A stretch of 64,000 bases of DNA from positions 376,923 through 440,922 of the forward strand of contig NW_002060965.1 of assembly GCF_000150275.1 (NCBI RefSeq). Reading direction: 5' to 3'. Positions within the stretch are counted from its first letter, which is position 1; each line of letters opens with the position of its first letter. Source of the stretch: Trichoplax adhaerens. Taxonomy: Eukaryota > Placozoa > Uniplacotomia > Trichoplacea > Trichoplacidae. The notes under the pieces are model-generated. The model was not told the origin of the DNA. It made no database searches and was given only the letters and a program-made list of their open reading frames with translations. Made by a program: the position numbers and the translations under genes. This document shows positions 22,701 to 37,599 of the stretch, one piece after another.

Positions 22701-25700
22701 TAATAATGATTAAACATGATAGAATAGTCATTAATAATTTATTAACAAATCTTTATCTGATGATTTAGATACGGTTGTGCATTTACCTTTCATATAAAAT
22801 AATACGTCATGATAACGTTATTTATAGCAAACTATAATCTCATTATTTAAATTAATCCTTAATTAATAGATTAAATTATTATCACAGTCTTGCTCTAGTT
22901 TTTCTAGCATAGAATTGCCATTCATAGCTACTATAAATAGGAAAATATGAAGGTAATAATAGATTGACCGCATGGATAACATTATTGACGTAATATCTGC
23001 TTTCAATTACATATAGTTGGGAAACTGCTAGTGTACATTCAATACGAGTTCATCGCTATTTATAAATTATTTAAAGATGAAAGTTCAAAGCATAATAAAA
23101 TGGACCACTCCTACAAAATCTCTCAAAAATGTAGAAAATATCGATTTGCCTTCTAAGGTAGACTGAATAGAATCCATACTAATGTTGATGTCTATGATGA
23201 GGTACGTCTACTCCTGTAAGAAGGATATATTGCTATCCACTATAGAACTCTATTGCAATATAGCTGCTTACTATGAAACCCAACTAGTTTATATTTGTTA
23301 CCTGAAATCGAGTAACGTGCAGCAAGGATAGCTTTGAAGAAAAAGAGGAAGAATTAGGAAATAATGAAGAATTCCATTACGCAACTACGAAAATATTGCT
23401 TGGTATAGCAGCTACAATAGTGCTAAAGTTATGTACTTTATATTATACTAAGCTGAAGGATGAGTATTAGCTAGTGAAGAGTGCAAAGGCAGTTATAGTA
23501 AAAAGTGGAAACGACTTTATTTTATTCGCTGATTTGAAATAATATAAGGATATCTTGTCGATTATCCAATATAAATAACTCTACCGTTTGCTATCGATCC
23601 CCTAATGGTGCAGTTATTTATCACGGCAATTTTATGTCCCAAGGAGCTAATGTAAATCTAATGAGAAGAAATTAAATATTACACTAAGATAATAATTGGA
23701 CTGTAACGCACTGATTACTCACATCGATAATTAGAGTAGACAATATTATTACGTAAAGCCATAAGGGTAGAATACGTCTAAAACTTAATTTAATTAATTA
23801 CTATTCTTACTTGAATAATTTAACTCAAAATGCAGTAATCATTTTATTATTTCAGATGTAACTGCAGGTGATCATATTCATATTTATCAGTTGTAAGTTT
23901 TAGATAGTGAAGTAACAGGGATTAATAATACTTTAAAGAAGATAAAGCGAATTACATCCGTATGGGTTTATGATATCTAGTTATTTTATCTCAACTTATT
24001 TTAATGTTTTAAAGGTAAATTTTAATTTAACTGATTGGTAATTATCGATAATTAGGCATCATTAATTTATTAATGATTTGGGTAGCTTACAATATGCCTA
24101 CAACGTATCCACTGTTATAAATAGTGGAAACATGTTAAGTATTGACTTTGTAACATGGTTTTAGCATTAATAAGTTTAGCTTTTGAATTATAAATATTTA
24201 TACATCAAAGCATTAATATTAGATCTTTTGTTAATTATAGCATCTTAAGAAGTGAAAGAGCTAACATCTGCTTTAAATTACTGCATATTATTACCCCATC
24301 TTATAGACTAAGATCTGTGTAACTACTAAGAATTGTTATATTTATTCTTGTTATATCTTTATAGATGATACTTTTCAATATTGTTTACAACTTTAATAAC
24401 TTCTAAGTATTATATCACATAGAACATTTGCCCTTATTTATATTTACCCTTCAGAGGAAGCAAAGGAACTACCACATATTTTATAATCTTATTTTTACAG
24501 CTCTGAGAGGGGAATTAGGTGGGATGTAGTTATAATTGTACAATGATCAGCTACTTACTTGTTTGAAAGTCTAACCATTGTAATCTAATTATTTGCAGTG
24601 TAAGACGGTAACTGGTAGTACGATATCGTTGCATAATTATAACAGCTATTCAGATAATTACTACATTTCTTAAATTGATATCTACGTTGTTACTCCAAAA
24701 ACTGCTTTTATCTCTTCTTTTTATATCTCTAAGCAATAGTATATTTCAAATTTTAGTATAACATTTAAAGCTTTTTAATTATTGCATAAAATATTAGAAT
24801 TTGTCTATCATTTATAGCCTTAGAGAAGTGAAAGAGCAACCATATGTTGTAAAATGTTATTGTACTTTATTTTCCATATTCTATAAATCGATCTCTTTAC
24901 AGCTATTATTAATTACCGTATAATTCTTACTATATTTCTACCAATTAATATAGGTGGGGTTTATGACAAAGTTTACAGCTTTTTAAGTATCATGTATCTC
25001 TCTATATATTTATAGCTCAATTCATTACCAGTAACTTCGTATGCAAACGTTAAAAATTACCATTGCTATCATAGCAATTGACTATTTTTCGATTAATTCC
25101 TACTCTACTCTACTCTTGCAAGTTAATTTTAATCCACATTCATATTATTGACTAATTTTCAATTTATAATTCATATCTACAACTGAAAGAAAATCATCGC
25201 CATATATGTAAGAATTATACTATCGATTTCTTAGGGTAGATCAAAGTTTAGGGAATAAAGAGTATTCATAAAACTAGTCATTCCTTATGCATTTTAAATT
25301 AGCTCATTGGACAAATCGCATTAGTCGTCTTACGCGTCTCTTATTGTTTATTCATACGATGATCTTAATCAAACAGTGCCAAATAATTAGCAATTAATAT
25401 TCTAGAGAGTAAAAACAATATAATGTACTAGGTAGTCCTATCAGATGCTTGTGCAATTCTTTTATTTGTTACGGTACTTTATGGGCATGATTATCCCTTT
25501 CTATTCAAAAAAATTACTCTCTATTGATGTTATAAGGATTAGATATTTGAAACTTATACAGATACAACCCTATTGATAGAATAATTTCAAAAGACAGCCG
25601 CTGTACAGTAATATCTGTATACAGATTATTTGCTTTTTGCCAAAACCTACTTGAAAAACTTCCAATATTTATAGGAATAAATAAATTCCATTAATTCTTA

Positions 25701-28700
25701 TTATTATCCAAGCTTACAACTGTTGGCTTTGGTTTGATGCAAGCAAAAGGACAGAATCATAAATGTAATTAACCTCTCGTAATTAATAATAAATAACATC
25801 AATTTTTGCAATAATGAAATATTCCATCGATGACAATTCGTATAGACTTCTATTACTTTAGTTTTGAACCTTAAACTGACATTTCTAATACTCACATAAG
25901 ACATTATGGTTTTAAATTGTGCGAACTAATTGCCGGCATACGTTTTTAGAGTAAGGTGATCCAAGATAATTAATTAATTTGAAATAAATGTTGCCTAAAG
26001 ACAATCCTAGTTATACAATATGATAGGATAATTATATTAGCAAGACCATATGAAATAATTTTGAAAAAATGTTGATCAATTACCAAGGGATGTGGCAATA
26101 ATTAAATAAGAAAATTTTTAAATTCTTGCATGTTGAAAATGGCTTCATAAAAATATCTGCCTGATTCATTATGAAAGAAAACAGTCATTGAAAAACAGAT
26201 ACAATCTACTAAAACTTATTATAAAATTAATACTAATCTATTGAAGCTCAATAATAAATGTAGAGGTCATTCTTTGCATCAAAGTATAAGCAACAATCTA
26301 GAAGGGTGAGAAAGTTAATTTTAAATGACCTCATGAATAGTTCCTTTAGTATCATCGTGTCGAAATAGAGTAAAAATTTTATTATTGAAGCAGTACCATT
26401 GCCAAAAGATTAAAAATCAATGCTTAAACAGTGCTGTAGTTAAGAAATAGGATAGCTAATCGATTAGAACTACATCTTACGTCGGTAATGACGAGGACAA
26501 GATTATAAATACAAACTGCAACAATAATAATATTATCAATCGAAGTAAACGGTATTGTCAATAGTATGCCTAGTAAACAAAGCAGCAGCATCCATATGGA
26601 TATTCAATTTTGGGACTTGTTTAATTTGAGAAAACGACCTACGTAGAAAATGGGTGATAATTAAGTTAATTTTGAAACGACCTACAGGAGTAATAGCTAA
26701 AATTGCTATTATTATTTTGGTGGTAGACTAGTTAGAGTCTACTCTATCCTATTGCATGAATTTTATTGAAATCTTATCGAGAATTATCGACAAGTATTGG
26801 CAGAATTTTAATCTAGCTAAAGTATAAACTAATTGAATACATCCACCAATAAGTTTACATTATAATCTTAATAATAAGCATTGACGTGGTAGACATTAAT
26901 GCAATGTATAATGAATATAAGATCGGTTATCCAATTGTAAAACTTTCAGAATTGGACTATTGTCCTTTAATACGGCTGCATTGTACAGTAGATTTCATTT
27001 CGATTCCATTAACGTCTAAATCTATCCTCTGCAGACAAATTCCTTCGATAATTATCTTACAGAAATAACAGTAATTAACCTTTGTGGAATTCATTTCCAT
27101 ATCTATTCTAGCGGCCATATATATTGTGATGACTACTAAATAAATGCTGTGGTCTTATTGCTACTTATTCATTGTCACAGCAAATAGAGATGGAATCTGA
27201 TGACAATCAGTTTATATAAACATCTTTTTCTATGGTCTAGTTTCAGTAATTGTATTATAGGATGATAAACATCTTTCTTGTCACGAGACGAGAATTGAAT
27301 ATATATCATTGATGGATCAGAATCACTGTCAACTATCTTCTATCCATATTATCGATTGGAATCGTTCTCCTAGTAGGATAAACCTGCGAGCTATTGCATA
27401 CTGGTTAGAGACTACATCTTAATTTATTTACTTAATTATATTTTATCTATTCATCATAAAAAGGACGAGACAGATTGCAAAATCCACCAATGCAACATTT
27501 GACCTTATCAAACCTTGGCAAAAAGCAATTTATTAATTTAAACTCCAAATTTTACTCTTTTTTTCAAGGTAGCAATAGAGCAGACTGAGGCAGAAAGATC
27601 ACTTTCTACAACATTGTAGGCTAAAATACTAGTACTAAAATTGAAATGACTCATCATATTGAATATCAGCATGATCTCCTTTGAAAGGTTTTTCTATTTG
27701 TAATGATTGAAAACAGTCAATCTCGCCCTTTTAGCTTCATATCGTAAAATTGTATGCTAGCATAACGAATAGGATGGATCAAAGTTTGTAGTAAAATCGA
27801 ATCATTTAACAAATTGAATATAATCCTCGTATCGATTCGATTTCTTTTGTGAGTTCAAAATCATAATTGAAAGATTATATACAACTTGCTTTCTTTGCAC
27901 AATAAGATCAATATCTATATCAATATGATGGATTAATACTGGCACTAAAACCCATCAATTTAGCCTAGTGAACTTCAGCATGATGTTTTAAAAGAATTTT
28001 TTCCATGTACACCTGTTCATAGGCTGCAAATCATGCTACCTTTGCTCAATAATATACTATAGTAATATGATCGCTTAAAATCGTTAACGAAAATTCAATA
28101 ACCAGCATATTGAGCAGTGCTATGAGGTTAATTACAATTCTTTGTAAACATATCGATATTTGAAAGGCCCTAGATTTCCCTTTCTTTACTCAATAGAGAA
28201 AATACCTAATTTTAGGATATACTAACGAAAATTGGAGTCACGTTTCGTACGATGCTGATGATAACATTCTAATCCAAGTGTGTTATTCACCATTAATTAG
28301 AATATCATTTATTTATACTTCTCAACCTTTGAATCATTTATTTAACTTTTGAATATTCCTAACATTGTCCAATTAGCTGATCAAAGGATAAAAATGACGG
28401 AAATAACATCCTTTACGATATTTTCGGTAATAAGAAACATCTGCTTAGCTTAATTGAATAGAAATGACCCAATACCAAATCTAATTTTAATCTTTTTCTA
28501 TTTCTATACAGTCATGATTAGTCATGATTGCTGTCTTGATTTAATTGTAATTAGTTTAAGCGCTCTGTTCCGACTACTAAAAGAATAATGAAGATTATGT
28601 CGATCTATTTTATTAATCTACCTGATCAATACATTCGTCAGACCACTGTTTTGAGTTTTAGTCGAACGTGTTTTAATTAGAAAATGGAATTATTTCGGTC

Positions 28701-29029
28701 AAAAGTTAGAAAAATACGTATAGAATGGAGTTTTAATGAAGTATCGTTCTATTTACAATTTGAAATTTGTAGATCGATTTTATTAAAATATGGATAGATG
28801 AGTTTATGATAGCACGTGCAAGGTCATATGGAATGCCAAATGTTCAAAAAGTAACAGTAAAACAGTAAGCACTCGGGAATTTATGCAAACTCGTGTGCAT
28901 ATATTTACTACGCTAGTGTAGTCTAATAAGTTAAAGTTAAACAATAAATATCTTTTGATATTTATAGTGTATTAACTAAACTAATAGTGAATTTAAAATT
29001 GAATAATTCCTTTACTTTAAATAACAAAT

Positions 29030-29665
29030 CTTGTGAGTAAATACTGATAAAGCAACATAAGATGGCAAGAGATCAAAGATTAATTTGAATAGCACATTGA
29101 AATCTGGGCGAAATTTTTAAATATATATTTTGCTTATATCCATCACGAGAGAAGATACGACATAAAATAGCAAAAGATGAAAGAGCAATTTGAATAGCTC
29201 ATTGATATCCAAACTAAACTTTTAAATCTGTTTTGCTTATATCCGCCACTAGGGAAGATACAACATAGCATAGCAAAGATCCATTTGAATTGGCCATTGA
29301 TATCTAAACTAAAGTTTTAAATATGTTTTGCTTATTTCTATCACGAGCGAAGATACAGCATAAAATAGCAAAAGATGACGATTAATTTGAATAGCCCATT
29401 GATATCTAAACGAAACTTTTAAACATGTTTTACTTCTATGCTTCACGAGCGAAGAAACAGCATAAAATAGCAATAGATGAAAGATCAATTTGAATAGGTC
29501 ATCAATGTCCAAACGAAAGTTTTAAACATGTTTAAATCTATCCATTATGAGCGAAGATTAAACATAAAATAGCAAAAAGATGAAAGATCCATTTGAATAG
29601 CCATTATAATAGCTAAATGAAAGTTTTAAATGTTTTTTGCTTATACCCGTCACGAGTGAAAATAA
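29030..29665. repeat. Tandem repeat, ~100-bp unit, about six copies
   Basis: The word gttttgctta or close variants recurs near 29128, 29231, 29324, 29428, 29529 and 29632, each followed by a tatcc/catcacgagcgaaga stretch, ataaaatagcaaaagatga and atttgaatagc. Copies are moderately diverged. The open frame across 29309-29512 is a product of this repeat. Confidence 0.85.
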
Positions 29666-30284
29666 TATATCTTAAAGCGTAGGAGTAGAAATAATTATAT
29701 CAAAACCACTTGGAAAATTGATACACACCCGTGCGCATATACTATTTAAAGTCCAATAATGCAGTATAAAAATAAATGAATATTTTTAATAGTATCCATA
29801 AAGTAAGAAGATACAGTAAATTACTCGATTTTCCAATTTTGGGATCAATTTGATAATTCATGAATATATACCATCAAAGGGTAGCAGTAAAAATGATAAA
29901 CACTTTAGAATTACCGTATAACTATTCATTTACGTCTTTAACCTTAGTTATCAGTACTGGGAAGGCAGTAAAACTAAACCCTTTAGAACTCCGATTCTTT
30001 ACAATTACAGTCACTAATTTTCGTTCTATGAGTGGATAAATGATTATGGAATGGCTTAATTAATCATTTCGTCATCATGAATAATATTGCCGCTCATCTA
30101 GCATCATGAATTTAAAACGATTTAGATACACTTAATGCCATGTTAAGTTAAGGACTAAATTAGCATAGCTGATTGCAAGACAGTATCAATTTCCAGGTGT
30201 ATAACAAATACCATCGGTAGCCGATGCTATTGACTCTATTTGACAAGGCTTACCGTAACTAATGGATGCTATTATCTGCTCTGC

Positions 30285-30780
30285 AATGAGACTATTGTGC
30301 TGCAATAAGGTACTCGTTAATATATCCTTCTTATGGATATTCTTGGAGATGATTCAGTTACAGAAAGAAAGTTGAGTTGATCGCAATATACTGTACTATT
30401 CGATAAGCTATTTATTTCTACGAAAAATACATATTATACAGTTTACTCCTTATAAGAATAAGGTTGACAACCGATTCCATAGTTGTAATATGCCAACTTG
30501 GTAAATTTATTTTTCTATGAGATTATCTACTCTACACCTTGGCCACTGTGCTGCAACACAGTGCTCGTTAAAATATCCTTTTTATGGATATTATTGGAGA
30601 TTATTGTGCTACAGAAAGAAGGTAGAATTAATTGTAGTACTGTATACTGTACTATGTGATTGATTATTTATTTCCACGGGAGATACATACTATATAGTCA
30701 TTTCTTATAATAATAAGGTTGACAGCTGGCTCCACAGCTCTCATATGCCAATTTAGTAAATTTATTTTTCTTCCGTAAAA
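30285..30780. repeat. Tandem direct duplication, ~249-bp period
   Basis: gtgctgcaa at about 30300 recurs at 30549, followed in both copies by ctcgttaa, atatcctt.ttatggata, acagaaagaa, ttatttat and aataaggttgaca. Two moderately diverged copies. Confidence 0.85.
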
Positions 30781-32469
30781 TAAACGATTCTATTCGTGAA
30801 GGATCCTGATAATCTCCGTATATGTACTCAGTATGGCATACATACTAAATGATATAAGCAGCATATATTCAACAACAAATACAAGATTAATGGAAAAGAG
30901 TCCGTCCAGAGTTAAAAGAAAAATATATTCTGCGTTATGCTCTGCTCCAATATCAATTTATTATATAAGAATTACTCTATTCTACTTATAGTAAAGATTC
31001 TTTCGAAATTTTCATTGCCCTTCTTTTGGTAAATATCTTCAACGTACAGAATTATATCGTTGTAAAGTATTTCTTACGGTTGTAGACTAATGATACTAAA
31101 TATTCTCTATTTGACGGTGTTTACAGTAGCCATCCTGCTTTGCATTTCTGAAATGACATTCAATCGTTGTAATATATTGCTCAATTAAATAAATTCAAAT
31201 CATGTCGTACAAAATATTATTTTCTTTCTCTTACGGTGATAAAACCTAGATTTCTATGCCCAATTTTCATTGCTATATTATCATGATAATACAGCCTTAA
31301 ATAAATCAGCGGATCTCCTTAATCTATTATATCGATAGCATATATTTTATGACCATAAAATTGACTTGTCTGTCCCCAAGCGTCTCAATCAAGACTACCA
31401 TTAGCGGTTTCTGTCAAGGACTACTAGAAATCAATCGTAGTAATTTCTAGTAATCTATATCTCCGCTTTGCTAAAGGGTTGATTTGATACATCATTAGCT
31501 TGCCTCAATCGAATCAATTTTGGCTGATTGGTCACTCTATGACAGCATTTACAATAATGTTACGGTTTTTTTATTCAAAGTATTATTTACGTATAGGTGA
31601 TTACTTGCTAGAGTAGAAAACGAGTTTTTGACAATTTATTGTTTCAATAGTTCAGTCCCATCGTACAATAATATAAACTACAATTACTCAATAGACTATA
31701 GCCTATGGAATATCTTAACTATAATTTATATGTAGATGCTACTTCTTTGAACAGATTAGAGGTTGCAATGAATTTATTATTCTATTTAACCAATACTTCT
31801 TTGCGTCACCCTGTATAATACTATTGACTCTGGAGCACATTCAATGAAACAATTTATAAGTGGAAATTTACTTGTAGTAATAGAATCAAATTTCTAATTC
31901 ATCTGATCAGTCCTTTATGCATTAGTCTTAAGATACAGATTTACCGTAGGGTTCATCTTAATTTCAGCTTAAGTATAAATGGCCATACTTTTTTAGTAGA
32001 TTGGAACTACATTAATTCATTATTCAATCAGTGATACCACTAATAGCAAGATGCATTCACTCTCAGATACTTTTACTCCTGAATAGCCAATTCTTTCATT
32101 AGAATACAAGTCTCGAAATTCATTTTCCCATCCAATCAATACTTTTAGCAGTCAGATAGATTTACCAGGGATAAGTTAGACAGAAGATGGAATGTTTAAC
32201 CGTTCAGGCCATTCTGTAGCGTTATGTCCGCCTATTTTTGACCGCGTGTCAGCGTAACCAACTTTAATAAACACAGTAATAAGAAGGATAGTAACTTAAT
32301 AAACAGTGTAAGTATGGATAATCAGTAGATTATGCCTTAAATCGGTGTCGTTACCAGGAATAGTTAGTTAATGAAATAAAGGATATTGAGACTGTTTTAT
32401 GAATAAACTTCCAGGTCCTTTCTATAATAAACGACAGAATGAACGGATACATCAATGATATTATAATTC

Positions 32470-32950
32470 TTGTTTGCTGATTTATTTTGTATAAGCGAAA
32501 ATTTTTTTCGCTTTTTCAATTCTGCATCCAACTCTACAGTACATCGTTTCATCATTAAATACTGACTTCTGGAGCCTGGTGCATATTACTTGTAGTAAAT
32601 AGATATATTACCAAGACTACATTATTTATTGCTTCACAGGTGACATTATAATTCTTATTAGATGACATATTTCGTATCGATGAAATATTTTGGCTATTTG
32701 TTTTAATTCGCATTAATGTCTGTATCGTTCTATCGATAATATTGCCTTTCAAAGCCTAGTACTTAATACTTGTTATAAATAGATATACTACAGTTACTAT
32801 TTTGCTATTCAATCACAAGCTGATATATATCGTATAGGCGAAAATTTGGGGCTACTTTTTCCAAATCTGTATTAAAGTCTGCATGATTTATCGATAAATA
32901 CTAACTTTTAGGGCGTAGTACTAATTATTTGTTGTAAATAGATATCCTAC
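32470..32950. repeat. Degenerate tandem repeat, ~160-180-bp unit, about three copies
   Basis: Recurring blocks: aaatact.act then a variable segment, taaatagatat near 32600, 32780 and 32940, and cg.tatag.cgaaaat/cgatgaaat stretches. Old, strongly diverged copies. Confidence 0.65.
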
Positions 32951-33771
32951 CATTGCTAGAATACCGTAGTTAGTCAACAATTCTATGCCCGCGCCTACGG
33001 TATAAACGCAAATAACAAATTTTGGCCTGCTCAAAACTGATGAGGCTACGGGTATTGAATTTCATTTTCCAAATTGGTTTGGTAGCCTGAAATTTTTAGC
33101 TTTTGTTTCATTTTCTCCTTTTTGATATCATTCTATCAAGCTATTACTTATCCACCGACTTACTATACTGCATATAGACTATAAATTGCCAATAGTCGCT
33201 ACCTATCAAAACTATCGTCTAGGATATTTCATGGATTGCTATTATTTGCAGTAGCATGCATAGTAATTGGTTTACCATGTGTTATGTTGTTTGCCTAGTA
33301 TACGAATTATAGGAAAGAACCTTTCAATTATACATTATAATTTTACCTTGTGATACTAATTACCAGTTTCTCGGAATTGAAGCTAATCAATACCGTAATC
33401 TATGATCAATACTGAGTCAATAGGAATCAATTCTCGTACACTATGTGCTAAAAATTGAGTAAGAAATAAAACAATTTCCATAAACATTCTACTCAATCGA
33501 TATTTCAATTTATAGCCAATACACACTACAGTAAATCCAACACAGACTGCTATAGTAGGGTGAAAAATGCAATCCATATTTCGATATTCTACTCCATTAA
33601 TATTCCAATCTCAAGCCTGTATTCACTAAGTTCAACACCAGTCTTTTCTACATAAAGTGCTATAAAAAGCTAAGAATTAAAACTAATTAAAGTACAACAC
33701 TATTGCTTTGTGAAACGGAATTCTGCTGCAACGGTTAACCAAACTTGAACTAATATTTCTTTGATCACATC

Positions 33772-34059
33772 ATGGTTGCCATCCATTTATTTCATTCTTT
33801 TACCATTCTGCATAAGATTATCATTAACGTTCGACTAATTTGGCTATCTACAACTTGCAAGAACCGGTGGGATATCAAGCATGGCAACCCATTTGGCCAA
33901 GATCAACATGCAAGAACATGTTCAATATCAAAAATTATTTTTAGCTGCCCCCTCCCTTTTTTGACTGATCTTTTCATTTTGTGCTTAGAATATGTTCAAC
34001 ATATGCAAAAATACGCAATAACTACAGCCACTGGCTATAATGTGTACCGGCATCGATAG
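33772..34059 (+). CDS. Unassigned open reading frame, 95 codons
   Basis: ATG-started frame beginning MVAIHLFHSF, mostly hydrophobic with a polar centre (NRWDIKHGNPFGQDQH). No family, splice partner or Kozak-like context supports it. Listed only because it is among the longest frames in the desert. Confidence 0.15.
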   Translation: MVAIHLFHSFTILHKIIINVRLIWLSTTCKNRWDIKHGNPFGQDQHARTCSISKIIFSCPLPFLTDLFILCLEYVQHMQKYAITTATGYNVYRHR

Positions 34060-35698
34060 CAAGACGGTACCATTTACATACTGCAGGCATACTTGCAGAG
34101 AAAAGATGCCCAATTTTTTTTTCATCAAGCAGAGCAGCTATGAGTCACAGAAATAGATAGGATAGTTTTCGCTGGTTATAGCAAGAAGAACGACAATTCG
34201 TCGTATCGACAGAGGAGAATGGAATTAATTCATCGATCGTTACCAAAGGTCTATAAATACTTCCATCAACGCCTATTCGTTGATGGATTCGTTGAAATTG
34301 AACATCTTGAACTGGGTGTCGTGTAGAAAATAAAAAATTATTGATATTTTAATAAACTAATTCGTGACATAGTACATGCAAATATGATTAAAAATCATGG
34401 ATTAACAAGCTTACGTCTAGTCTTTTAGCAACTTGTATATGTCAATAGGTTAAAAAAGTAACTGAGTACAGTATATATAAACTGTTCCATATTTAACAGC
34501 ACGATCTTATTAGTTTACAGCAAGCAATATTGCTTTTTAAGAACACGGAAATAGTAAACACATTAATATTCGGAAACGATTTGAGGATAAGCAGATTATG
34601 AAATACTTGGATTCATGTCTATACCGCATAGAACATATGATAACTATCCATTGGTATTGAAAATTAGTCGAAATGAATGATAGCAGCAAGCTTGTTAATG
34701 ACTCAATTGACTTTTATTGTAAATTTTTATCAGTTATTTTTAATAGAAAAGTACACAAGTAGAAGATTTACTGCACAAAGTTCACGTTGTCATCATTACT
34801 TGGATGATTAAAAAGTACGGGCAATAAAAGCTTTGCTAAGCAAATAAAGAAAAAAATTGCATATCCATATTGAAGGAGCATTTCCTAAACGTGGATAGAG
34901 TAACAAACTGCTATTCCATTGATAGTAATTTTGCTATTTATTGACTTTAGTGCTTTTTCTTAACCATTTACAACCCTATTTATGCAACCAATTGAATTAT
35001 AAATGAGTAGAGTAAGAGAATTGCAACATTTGATGCGATGGGAGCCAATAAAGGATCAATGAAAAAAAATTGATAGCAAGCCTAATGGCCTTGAATAAGA
35101 CTTACGTGCCAAGCAATGATTGGTACTAGAATATTGTGCTAAATTAGCATTCCTACAAATGAATGAAATAGCATAGAGCAGACTGGATTTAATAACTATG
35201 CCGAGTAGATTGCCAATTTATCACTGTAAAACTTCCTCTAATGAACGAGAGATCGTTCAAAGCAAATGATACAAACATAATACATGATATCGAGAATTTG
35301 GAAACTTTTTTTACTTCTTAAGATATAAGCGTATGTTTGGATATATCGCCTGAATTTGGATTAGTGAGCATAGAAGAAAATAGCGTCAATTGACTAAAAT
35401 AGGACGCGTTCCATTTCTTTCTTGTTGTGAAGATAAATAAATTAATTATTATTTGCATAGATTGGTAATCCATTTTTATATCTACCCAGGTGGGGATCCC
35501 AAAATGGAGCGCAAGCTAGAGTAAACTAGCGGCTATGTGCTTGTATTCATTTGCTACTATATGTATGAGTTCAAATTTTCGAGTTGTTATTCCTCTCGAC
35601 AGTGCATCAAGGTATTGGATTACACGCAGTTCATACATGATGAACAGCTTTATATCTATAGAGGATAACCTTAGATAGTAATACTCAACTGATTTTGA

Positions 35699-36071
35699 TC
35701 ATGCCCATTCTGCAATCATTGCATAATCCTTTGCTATGGACAGATTATCGAGGTCATTTATACTATAATGGCAAATCCTTACTATATTCGTTAACATAGG
35801 TCTTACAGCAATTATAATTTTATCAATAAGCATGTTAGGGCCATCCGTTGACAGAAGATTTTCATACTGACAATATGGTCTTGATTGATTTCTGCTGCAA
35901 TCATTGGATATGCTAAGGGACCCTACCAACCCTTCAGAAAAATGCACTACCATACTGTAATAGTAACTAAGGGAGGAGTTGATTTTAAGAGCCTGCAATG
36001 CACACCACTCTAATACATCGTTCCAATTTTTCGTTAATCCATCCAAGATATCGATGCAGTAGAAATACGTC
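35699..36071 (-). CDS. Candidate terminal exon, 124 codons, unidentified
   Basis: On the minus strand an acceptor (ggtatag) at 36073-36072 opens a frame of about 123 residues to a TGA at 35699, with no ATG near the start. The translation has real-protein character: TKNWNDVLEWCALQALK, then a polar loop with several cysteines, then DKIIIAVRPMLTNIVRICHY. A frame this long is unusual in such AT-rich DNA. No family was recognised and no upstream exon was found, so it may be a terminal exon, a decayed gene or chance. Confidence 0.3.
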
Positions 36072-37599
36072 CTATACCTTTAGATGGAGTGATAAATTTT
36101 ATTAGTAGTAGTCTACATAGAGTACACTTCTTGTATGATATCGCAACCTGTCAAATAGCGTAGAATCATGTCTTACGACATCATTCATCAACTTAAGGTT
36201 AAATTCTATCATGCAAATGTGTCTGTATCTCATCTATAACTACCAATACTCTTTCTACTACATTTTATGACCTCTAGTACATTGCACGAGTACTCGTATG
36301 CTAGTAAAGATCATTAGCAGTTGATATTGCAGATTATCAAAGTATTTATCAATATTCAGCATGGTATTGACATTCAGTTATAGGAAAGAATCAATAATTA
36401 ATTTTATTGTCGAGCAATATTACTTTTTCACTTTTACAGCATTATTTTTAGATTTTTTCTTGAATTTCACTTTAAAACTATGTTGATAATTAAAATTTAA
36501 TGCAATTTCTTTTACTTAATTCCATTATATACGTACACAAGATCAGCATGAGGAGAATAGTTTATTTATTGAATTAACTATAATCTTTCTCCTATTTTAA
36601 ATACTTTGATATCTTTTCCTCAACATCTACAGCAGAATGGAGCATACATTAGTTTACACAAACAAAATCATTGTAGCCATCCTATTCCGGTGTCTAAGGC
36701 TGCAAATATTGATGATTAATATCAGTAATGAAATGAATTACTGGACCATAATACTGCACAGAAGCATATGATTTGTATTAGAGCAAAGGACACTAGTAAT
36801 CGCAATAATTACTCTTTGGCCATGATGGGCTATATTGAATAATTTATTTATTTAATACTAATCTACATGCTCTATCTGATGGTCACGACATGAAACCAGA
36901 TTGGGCTTTACAATCCTCGGATAGTACACGTTAAAACTATTCAGCTAAAAAAATCTCATCTTATCAGTATATTCCTATTTTAGTAATAAAAATAATGTGA
37001 AAAGTAACTTTACATCACAATTTAGCATAAGATTAGTTTAAGACTGTATGAATAAGATCTTCAAGACTGGACTATATCTTTAGCCCTAAATCATGTAACT
37101 GAATGGTAATACTGATCCATCATAGTAAAATTATAAATCAGCCTCTTTACCATTAAGACTGCTGTAATTTCAACACTAGTCTACTCATGATCTAATATCC
37201 TCACGTAGGCAATTATTAGTCAAATTTTAAAGAGGCCCATCATGACAACGATTGCTAAGAGCAGTTGGTCCCATCGGCTAACCTTATACAATACGGTACA
37301 GTCATTTTCCCGTGGTACTTATGACAGTTAAAGTATTACCTTTGAACCTAGTCCAGCTTGATCTCATGACTCTTATGTTTGCTAATTAAAAAAATCATAA
37401 TGAAATTAAATTCTTTAACCTTTATAGCGGCTTTAAAATCACATCTTATGCCATGATAATGAGAACTTGTTCGGTCATGCTTCCAAATATTGACTAACAT
37501 TATGGTTTTATCACTGTTGAATGCGCGTATATGCTGTAATTAATTGCAGCGACATCAATTGATATTCTGATATTCTGTGCTACATTGTCAGTATGATAT

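Larger units (their letters stand above)
18639..35698. other. Gene-poor AT-rich desert, first part
   Basis: About 17 kb in which I find no recognisable gene, RNA gene or intact transposable element. Stop codons are frequent in all frames and the rare open frames lack family signal. What can be seen is a scatter of small direct tandem duplications (separate entries at 19425, 29030, 30285 and 32540) and looser similarity between about 24180-24460 and 24750-25000 (words such as gaagtgaaagagc). It could be an intergenic space or a very long intron; nothing in it decides this. Confidence 0.5.

Noticed and set aside
29309-29512. Minus-strand ORF of 67 codons
   Set aside because: It contains an internal repeat (LLLFYAVSSLV twice), a product of the ~100-bp tandem array.
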